Part shown: one piece after another, positions 58,478-64,000 of the stretch
How positions within the stretch are numbered: position 1 is the stretch's first letter
Layout of the letters: every line of letters begins with the position of its first letter
NCBI GenBank assembly: GCA_050305975.1
Contig: JBNLGI010000083.1
Location: forward strand, 1 to 64,000
Direction: 5' to 3'
DNA length: 64,000 bases
Source of the DNA: Thiodiazotropha sp050305975
Lineage (GTDB): Bacteria > Pseudomonadota > Gammaproteobacteria > Chromatiales > Chromatiaceae
Program-made: the position numbers and the translations under genes
The notes under the pieces: model-generated
What the model was told of the DNA's origin: nothing
The model's input: the letters and a program-made list of their open reading frames with translations, nothing else
Databases searched by the model: none

Positions 58478-59593
58478 ATGATCCGCGTTGCAGTGCTCGA
58501 GGATCTGGATCAACTGGAACAGCTGGAAAACCGCTGCTTCACCAGCGATCGGCTTTCACGTCGCCAGCTGCGCTACCTGTTGACCAAAGGCAAGGCGAGT
58601 CTGCTGGTCGAGGTGGAGGAGTCGGAGCCCGAACTGCTCGGCTATGTGGCGGTGCTCTTCAGTAAGGCCACATCCATGGCGCGCCTCTACTCCATCGCGG
58701 TACGCCCCGATCTGCAGGGCAAGGGTGTCGGCCGCCAGCTGTTGCAGGAGGCAGAGGAGACGGCCTGGGAGCATCAGCGCGCCTACATGCGGGCCGAGGT
58801 GCGCAAGGACAATCTGGCATCTCTCGCCCTGTTCGATCGCATGGGATACCGCCGTATCGGCGAGTGGCGCGACTACTACGAAGATCACATGGATGCCTGG
58901 CGCCTGGAAAAGCGTCTGCATCCCGATGTCTCGCCGAGACTGACGGAAGTCCCCTACTATCAGCAGACCCTCGAGTTCACCTGCGGACCGGCCGCGTTGA
59001 TGATGGCGATGCACGCCCTCGATCACGATCGGCCGATGAACCGCACGCTGGAGCTGCGCCTGTGGCGCGAGGCGACCACCATCTTCATGACCTCGGGTCA
59101 CGGCGGTTGCGGTCCCTACGGACTGGCGCTGGCGGCGGCCAGCCGGGGCTTCGATGTGGAGGTCTATGTCAACGATACCGGCATTCTGCTGGCCGAAACC
59201 GTGCGCAACGAAGACAAGCGCGAGGTGATGCGGCTGGTGCAGGAGGAGATGCTGGAGGAGCTGACGGAGTATGGTGTGCCGATCCATCACGGCGCACTCT
59301 CGCTCGAAGAGATCGAACAGTTGCTGCGCGAGGGACGACTGGTGCTGGTGCTGATCAGCTCCTGGATGATCTATGGCGAGCTCGAACCCCACTGGGTGGT
59401 GATGACCGGATTCGACGACTATTTTGTCTATATGCACGACCCTTTCGTCGATGAACCGCTGGGCGAGACACCCTCCGACTCCATCAACATGCCGATCCAG
59501 AAGGAGCAGTTCGTGCGCATGTCGCGCTATGGCAAGGCAGGGCTGAAAGCGGCCATCGTATTAGGGCGGCAGACCCTGGAACAAGCGAGATGA
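58478..59593 (+). CDS. GNAT acetyltransferase fused to C39-like peptidase
   Basis: A 371-residue fusion. Residues about 1-150 are a RimI-like GNAT domain (LYSIAVRPDLQGKGVGRQLL, the acetyl-CoA loop). Residues about 165-360 are a papain-like C39 domain: PYYQQTLEFTCGPAALMMAM holds the catalytic Cys, and ELEPHWVVMTGFDDYFVYMH holds the His, with Asp in HDPF. The next gene, a RimK-like ATP-grasp ligase, starts four bases inside this one's end (ATGA overlap). The pair probably makes and processes a small peptide or modifies a protein terminus, but the substrate is unknown. Confidence 0.82.
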   Translation: MIRVAVLEDLDQLEQLENRCFTSDRLSRRQLRYLLTKGKASLLVEVEESEPELLGYVAVLFSKATSMARLYSIAVRPDLQGKGVGRQLLQEAEETAWEHQRAYMRAEVRKDNLASLALFDRMGYRRIGEWRDYYEDHMDAWRLEKRLHPDVSPRLTEVPYYQQTLEFTCGPAALMMAMHALDHDRPMNRTLELRLWREATTIFMTSGHGGCGPYGLALAAASRGFDVEVYVNDTGILLAETVRNEDKREVMRLVQEEMLEELTEYGVPIHHGALSLEEIEQLLREGRLVLVLISSWMIYGELEPHWVVMTGFDDYFVYMHDPFVDEPLGETPSDSINMPIQKEQFVRMSRYGKAGLKAAIVLGRQTLEQAR

Positions 59594-61062
59594 GTGAATT
59601 TCTCATTATTACCGACAAGGTAGGCGACTGGCCCGACGCCCCGGCCTCGCTGCCGATGGTCACCGCCAAGTCCTACCTCACCGATCCCCAGTGGGCCGGC
59701 AGCCGGGGGCTGCGGGTGGTCAACCTCTGCCGCAGCCAGCGCTATCTCGGAGTGGGTTACTACTGTTCGCTGCTGGCGGAGGCGCGTGGCCATCGGGTGA
59801 TCCCAAACGTGCGTACGATCCAGGATCTGAGCCATCGCGCCATCTACAGCCTCGACACCGAGGATCTCAACCAACGGGTGCAGCGCATTCTCGGTCGGCG
59901 CAAGTCCGGGGTCGACACTACCGCGTTCAAGATCAATATCTACTTCGGCCAGTCCGAGCTGGTCAATCTGCAGCCCGTGGCGAGGGAGCTGTTCGAGAGC
60001 TTTCCCGCCCCTTTGCTGCAGGTGGAATTTCAGCTCAAAGGCGACTGGCGCATCGCCGCAGTGCGCACCCTGCCGCTGAGCGGCCTCAGCGAGGCCGAGC
60101 GGGAGATGCTGGGTGCGGCCTTGATCGGCTATCTGGGCAAGCGCTGGCAACGCCCCAAGACCCGCACCGGCGGGCGCTACGACCTGGCCATCCTCTACGA
60201 TCCGGACGAGCAGCTGGCGCCCTCCAACCGCAAGGCGATCACCGCAATGTCCAGGGCGGCGAAAAAGCTCGGTCTGGAACCGGAGCTGATCCAGAAGAAG
60301 GACTTTGGCCGGCTCGCCGAGTTCGACGCCCTGTTCATCCGCGAGACCACCCGCATCGACCACCATACCTACCGCTTCGCCCGCAAGGCGGCCGGCGAGG
60401 GTATGGTGGTGATCGACGACCCCGAGTCCATCCTGCGCTGCACCAACAAGATCTTTCTCTCGGAGTTGCTGCGTACCCATCGGGTGGCCACGCCCAAGAG
60501 CGTGGTGATCCGGCCCAACTCGTTGGCCGAGCTCGAGCGTCAGATCCCCTATCCGATCGTGCTCAAGATACCTGACGGCGCCTTTTCCCTCGGCGTCTAC
60601 AAGGTCGGCGACAGAGCGGAGCTCGAGCAGACGGCGAAGAAGCTGTTCAAGCGCTCGGAACTGTTGCTGGCGCAGGAGTTCACGCCGACCGAGTTCGACT
60701 GGCGGGTCGGCGTCCTCAACCGGCAGGCGATCTATGTCTGTAAGTACTTCATGTCGGCGCGTCACTGGCAGATCGTCAACCACGAGGCCAAGGGCAAACC
60801 CCGCGAGGGCGGCTTCGAGACCTTCGCGGTGGAGGATGCTCCGTCCCAGGTGGTGAAGACCGCGCTGAAGGCGGCCAACCTGATCGGCGACGGGCTCTAC
60901 GGGGTCGATCTCAAGCAGATCGGCAACAAGGTGGTGGTGATCGAGGTGAACGACAATCCGAGCATCGACGCCGGGGTGGAGGATGCAGTGATCGGCAACC
61001 AGCTCTACGAGACGATCATGGCCGAGTTTCTGCGGCGTTTGGAGCTGCGGACGGGACGCTGA
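59590..61062 (+). CDS. RimK-family ATP-grasp ligase
   Basis: A 490-residue enzyme. The N-terminal half (to about 210) carries an additional RimK-like domain (GLRVVNLCRSQRYLGVGYYC). The C-terminal half is an ATP-grasp domain: IPYPIVLKIPDGAFSLGVYK, LLAQEFTPTEFDWRVGVLNR, and metal-binding VVIEVNDNPSIDAG. Relatives ligate amino acids or peptides to a carboxylate (RimK adds Glu to ribosomal protein S6). Translationally coupled to the GNAT-C39 gene. Confidence 0.85.
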   Translation: MSEFLIITDKVGDWPDAPASLPMVTAKSYLTDPQWAGSRGLRVVNLCRSQRYLGVGYYCSLLAEARGHRVIPNVRTIQDLSHRAIYSLDTEDLNQRVQRILGRRKSGVDTTAFKINIYFGQSELVNLQPVARELFESFPAPLLQVEFQLKGDWRIAAVRTLPLSGLSEAEREMLGAALIGYLGKRWQRPKTRTGGRYDLAILYDPDEQLAPSNRKAITAMSRAAKKLGLEPELIQKKDFGRLAEFDALFIRETTRIDHHTYRFARKAAGEGMVVIDDPESILRCTNKIFLSELLRTHRVATPKSVVIRPNSLAELERQIPYPIVLKIPDGAFSLGVYKVGDRAELEQTAKKLFKRSELLLAQEFTPTEFDWRVGVLNRQAIYVCKYFMSARHWQIVNHEAKGKPREGGFETFAVEDAPSQVVKTALKAANLIGDGLYGVDLKQIGNKVVVIEVNDNPSIDAGVEDAVIGNQLYETIMAEFLRRLELRTGR

Positions 61063-61091
61063 GTCGCTGCAGGAGCATCACGATTAGCCCA

Positions 61092-61116
61092 GCCAACAAG
61101 TCGAATAGAAGTTGGC
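61092..61116. promoter_or_regulatory. Stem-loop in the leader of the outer-membrane barrel gene
   Basis: GCCAAC (61092-61097) pairs with GTTGGC (61111-61116), and the ribosome site AAGGAG begins at the next base. It could protect the 5' end or modulate translation. Confidence 0.35.
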
Positions 61117-61128
61117 AAGGAGAGAAAT

Positions 61129-61638
61129 ATGAAATTCAACTGGGTTATTGCTCTGGTGTTGCTGGCGGGCGCTTCCCTGGCGCAGGCCGGACCCTATGCC
61201 GGCTTCAAGGTGGGAGTGCTCGATTACGATCTGCCCTATTTCGAAGATCCCACCACCTTCGAGATCTATCTCGGCAACCGTTTCAACGAGAACTTCGCCA
61301 TCGAGTTCAACTACATCGATCTGGGTGAGTCGGAGGACGGCATACCGCCGGTGTGGACCTTGAGCGGTGACAGCCTGGGTATCGGTCTGAGGTTGTTCGC
61401 ACCGCTTTCGCAGCAGCTGGAACTGACCGGTCGTGTCGGGATTCACAGCTGGAATCTGGAACTCTCCGAGGAGGGTTTCGGCACCTTCGCCGAGGATGAC
61501 GGCACCGACCTCTTCTACGGCGTCGGCGTGAATCTGGACGTGACGCCGAATGTGGGACTGGGTGCACACTACACCGTTTATGACTTCGACGAGGAGGACG
61601 CTTCGGTCCTGTCTTTCAACCTGCTTTTCCGGTTTTAG
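61129..61638 (+). CDS. Small outer-membrane beta-barrel protein
   Basis: A 169-residue protein with a signal peptide ending in LAQAGPYA. It has eight alternating beta strands, an OmpA-like transmembrane barrel (NENFAIEFNYIDLGES, then LRLFAPLSQQLELTGRVGIH) and a C-terminal phenylalanine (LSFNLLFRF). The last residue and strand are a typical outer-membrane insertion signal. AAGGAG lies six bases before ATG. Confidence 0.85.
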   Translation: MKFNWVIALVLLAGASLAQAGPYAGFKVGVLDYDLPYFEDPTTFEIYLGNRFNENFAIEFNYIDLGESEDGIPPVWTLSGDSLGIGLRLFAPLSQQLELTGRVGIHSWNLELSEEGFGTFAEDDGTDLFYGVGVNLDVTPNVGLGAHYTVYDFDEEDASVLSFNLLFRF

Positions 61639-61711
61639 ATTTTCCGCTCATCCGCCGGAGTTTCAAGGTGCCGCCCGTCAGCCAGCGGGTGTATTTTCCG
61701 TTCATTGATGG

Positions 61712-61730
61712 GTAGCCCGGATTGTGCTTC
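61712..61730. repeat. Half copy of the TAGCCCGGAT element
   Basis: GTAGCCCGGATTGTGCTTC, one arm only of the REP-like element, in the space between the barrel gene and the convergent zinc-ribbon gene. Confidence 0.45.
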
Positions 61731-61799
61731 GTTCCATCCAGACTATACGGCGCGTGGGTTAGTCAGACAGGTTGAGAAGTCACCGGTCGAGCGTTGGCG

Positions 61800-62381
61800 T
61801 CAGAGTTTGCCGGTGATGATCTGCAACGGATTGCCTGTGATGGCGGAGATCCGTGCGACGAATTCGCTCGATAGGGGTGGCCAGTTCCAGAACGTCAGGA
61901 CCAGGTGGCCGAGTGCGAAGTCACCGTGGTGATCCCATGCCGTGATGGACGAGGCGTTACCGCAGTGGGCGCAGGTCAGCAGGCTTTCGTCTTGACCCTC
62001 ATACCAGGCGGAGACGGCGGACTGCCAAACCTCATCCTGGGGACGATGTTGCCGGCACTGCGGACAGGTGACCCGGTCCCAGGTGCCTTCAGGGTTGTAG
62101 GCCTCGCAGTTATTGGTGCGGATCGCGAGGCCGTTGGTCACCCATCTGATGAAGTCGTCGTAGTTGCAGTTGCTGGCGGATTCGTCGGCCGGCGAGATGT
62201 CCGCCGCGGCGATGAAGTTGGTGCCTGGCCGATATCCGGGCTTGTTGCCCAGAACGCAGTCGCTCGGCGTTGCCTCGACGATGTCGTTGTCCACCAGATA
62301 CCGCAGGATGTCCTGCGCCGCGCGTTCCGCTTCGGTGGTGGAGATATGGGAGTCGACGAGCGAAATATGGTATTCCGACAT
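61800..62381 (-). CDS. Zinc-ribbon protein of unknown function
   Basis: A 193-residue protein that I do not assign to a family. It has two CxxC knuckles (CPQC and CAHC, residues about 114-150), a zinc-ribbon pair, and an N-terminal part starting MSEYHISLVDSHISTTEAER. The start at ATG 62381 is certain enough: AAGGAGG lies about seven bases upstream. Confidence 0.7.
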   Translation of the reverse strand: MSEYHISLVDSHISTTEAERAAQDILRYLVDNDIVEATPSDCVLGNKPGYRPGTNFIAAADISPADESASNCNYDDFIRWVTNGLAIRTNNCEAYNPEGTWDRVTCPQCRQHRPQDEVWQSAVSAWYEGQDESLLTCAHCGNASSITAWDHHGDFALGHLVLTFWNWPPLSSEFVARISAITGNPLQIITGKL

Positions 62382-62466
62382 GGGCTTTTCCTCCTTGAAA
62401 TCGGCCGCATCAACGGGGGCGTGGCGTCCTGGCTCGAACCGGTTTGAGCGGGAATCGACAGGCTTG

Positions 62467-62556
62467 TGCAGCCTGAACGGAGTGAAGCGTAATCCAGGGG
62501 GGGAGGCTTGTCGATAGCCCGGATTCCACTTTGATGCATGCGGCATGCGGGCTGCC
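62467..62556. repeat. Double REP-like element
   Basis: A first unit begins GCAGCCTGAACGG (62467) and reaches TAATCCAGG (62490-62498). A second begins TAGCCCGGATTCC (62515) and ends GCGGGCTGCC (62547-62556). Each arm can fold on the other. Confidence 0.5.
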
Positions 62557-62615
62557 TGTTCCGGGGATGGGGTCCTTATGGCGAGGGTCGTGCGGGCTGC
62601 GGCTGCGCTGAGAGT

Positions 62616-63407
62616 CTATCTCACCACCACCACCGGATAGGGCAGCTCCCGGAGCCGTTGCAGCATGCTGCGGCCGCGCAGAAGTTCGCTGCGCTCGCTC
62701 ACCATCAACAGATCGCAGGCGGCGGCCTTGAGGCTGGTGCCGAGGGTGGCGGGTGTGTCGTCGGCGAGATGCACCAGGATGTTGTGGTGCTGCGGGTCGA
62801 TCTCTTTCAGGTGCTGTTCGAGGGTCGCGCTCGATCCGGCGCCGATCTCCGGCGACAAAAAGAGAATCAGCTGGATCTCCGGCTTGAGACTCAACTCGCT
62901 GACCGCTTGTAAAAGGTGCTCGGCGGTGTCGGCGCTGTCGAGGATGACGCCCAGCTTGAGCGGGCCCCGGCGGGGTGGCGTTGTCGTGTAGGTCGAGGGG
63001 TAGCGGCTGGGCGCCGGTATGCTGAGCCGGCCCAGCAGCAGCATCGGTGATTCCAACACCAGATCCTGCAGGTCGCTGTCGAATTCGCCTCGCCAGACAC
63101 GGAAGCTCCAGTCGAGTCCGGCCCGGGTGGCGGAGCTCTCCAGCGCCTCGCGGGCCAGACTGGCCATGGCGCGCCACTCCTTCATCAGACGCTCGGGGTC
63201 GAGGCGCTCCTCGGTGAAGCTGTCGCGTTTGAGTTCACGCAGGAAGGGCAGGCCGGTAAGGCGGTAGAGGGCTGCGTCCTCGATGAAGACCCCCTCGAGT
63301 TCCGCTTGCAGCTGACTGGCGATGCGGGCGCCCAGTTCCAGCAGCCGTTGGCTCTGGGGCTTGTCGTGCAGCACCACGGTGACGCGGCGTCGGCTCTGCG
63401 CGTTCAT
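62616..63407 (-). CDS. USP-like protein of unknown function
   Basis: A 263-residue protein with a two-part layout resembling universal stress proteins: ARIASQLQAELEGVFIEDAA early, then PLKLGVILDSADTAEHLLQA, and ACDLLMVSERSELLRGRSML near the end. The ATP-binding loop of USP is not clear, so binding is doubtful. Its ATG overlaps the stop of the Lon-like gene by four bases. Confidence 0.6.
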   Translation of the reverse strand: MNAQSRRRVTVVLHDKPQSQRLLELGARIASQLQAELEGVFIEDAALYRLTGLPFLRELKRDSFTEERLDPERLMKEWRAMASLAREALESSATRAGLDWSFRVWRGEFDSDLQDLVLESPMLLLGRLSIPAPSRYPSTYTTTPPRRGPLKLGVILDSADTAEHLLQAVSELSLKPEIQLILFLSPEIGAGSSATLEQHLKEIDPQHHNILVHLADDTPATLGTSLKAAACDLLMVSERSELLRGRSMLQRLRELPYPVVVVR

Positions 63408-64000
63408 GCGTCGCCCGCCTCGGAATTCTCGGACTGCTCACCGCCCGAGGCTTCCGCCTCCAGCTCCTGCAGGCGCTTGGTGAAGCGGATCAGGCTGTCC
63501 TCGACCCGGCGGTTGACAGAGCCTTCAGGGAATTCGCCCTTCTCGTCACGCTCGCCCGCCGGCAGGCCGGTGAGCAGCTCGAGGCCCTGATCGATGCTCT
63601 CCACCGGGTAGACGGCGAAGCGGCCGTCGCATACCGCCGCGACCACGTCCTCGCGCAGCATCAGGTGTTTGACGTTGGCGGCCGGGATCAGGACCCCCTG
63701 CTCGCCGCTCAGCCCGCGCGCATTGCAGATGTCGAAGAAGCCTTCGATCTTCTCGTTGACCCCGCCGATAGCCTGCACCTCGCCCAGCTGGTTGACCGAG
63801 CCGGTGACGGCGAAGGACTGTTTGATGGGTACGCCGGCCAGGGCCGAGAGCAGGGCATAGAGTTCGGCCGAGGAGGCGCTGTCCCCCTCCACCATACCGT
63901 AGGACTGCTCGAACACCAGACTGGCCGAGAGACTGAGCGGATAGTCCGGCGCGTAGCGGCCGGCAAGGAAACCGGAGAGGATGTAGACCCCCTTGGAGTG
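63404..64000 (-). CDS. Lon-like (S16) protease, C-terminal part
   Basis: The gene enters from beyond the window; 198 codons and the stop are seen. The proteolytic domain is clear: MVEGDSASSAELYALLSALA with the catalytic Ser, then GEVQAIGGVNEKIEGFFDIC with the catalytic Lys. A short linker and acidic tail follow. The features fit LonB-like or Lon-related proteases rather than classical Lon, whose N-terminal region is not visible here. It overlaps the USP-like gene by four bases. Confidence 0.82.
   Translation of the reverse strand, partial: HSKGVYILSGFLAGRYAPDYPLSLSASLVFEQSYGMVEGDSASSAELYALLSALAGVPIKQSFAVTGSVNQLGEVQAIGGVNEKIEGFFDICNARGLSGEQGVLIPAANVKHLMLREDVVAAVCDGRFAVYPVESIDQGLELLTGLPAGERDEKGEFPEGSVNRRVEDSLIRFTKRLQELEAEASGGEQSENSEAGDA

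Overview
The window reads as chromosomal DNA of a high-GC gammaproteobacterium. The evidence is gene content: an Lhr helicase, a TamA/TamB pair, an ExeA-type ATPase with GspB, a PEP-CTERM protein with an exosortase-associated acyltransferase, a PlpD-type patatin autotransporter, two GGDEF proteins and a GluR0-like channel. A Chromatiales-like sulfur oxidiser or relative would fit, but no marker here fixes the genus.

Layout. 1-6620: exported proteins of little-known function with clear traces of local duplication: a DUF3617 pair, a propeller-like lipoprotein, two tandem paralogues, and a discoidin/OmpA protein that borrowed their signal peptide. 6665-9553: a GNAT enzyme, then decaying toxin-antitoxin genes and a 45-base tRNA-Phe 3' fragment that looks like an old attachment site. 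9752-15734: membrane and SRPBCC proteins and lhr. 15983-23035: the most interesting region. It holds a three-gene operon (DUF2235 hydrolase, HNH-ATPase fusion, second HNH nuclease) resembling Septu with additions, and then, on the other strand and visibly AT-richer, a TIR/NDT-like coiled-coil protein with an unrecognised partner. 23920-34649: envelope genes (PlpD-like patatin, ligand-gated channel, DMT transporter, tamA-tamB, SnoaL-like protein). 35354-38081: ExeA-like/GspB secretion accessory operon. 38101-46222: degenerate GGDEF protein, DUF5666 lipoprotein, HAD hydrolase, RssA-like patatin, lipoprotein cytochrome c and a PEP-CTERM protein. 46223-56666: a minus-strand run with a TRIC channel, an MscK-like channel, a DUF454 protein, a 10-TM metal transporter, a VOC protein, ChaN, a CbiX-like chelatase and a ThiF/acyltransferase pair. 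57041-61638: active GGDEF enzyme, GNAT-C39 fusion with a RimK-like ATP-grasp enzyme, and a small outer-membrane barrel. 61800-64000: zinc-ribbon protein, USP-like protein and the C-terminus of a Lon-like protease.

Functional themes. Outer-membrane biogenesis (TamAB, PlpD), secretion (ExeA/GspB), c-di-GMP signalling (one intact and one degenerate GGDEF protein with the same membrane module), exosortase-linked protein sorting, and probable anti-phage defence. Several intergenic spaces carry a REP-like TAGCCCGGAT element or an exact GC-rich palindrome. All functions are inferred by eye from sequence motifs; no database search was run.
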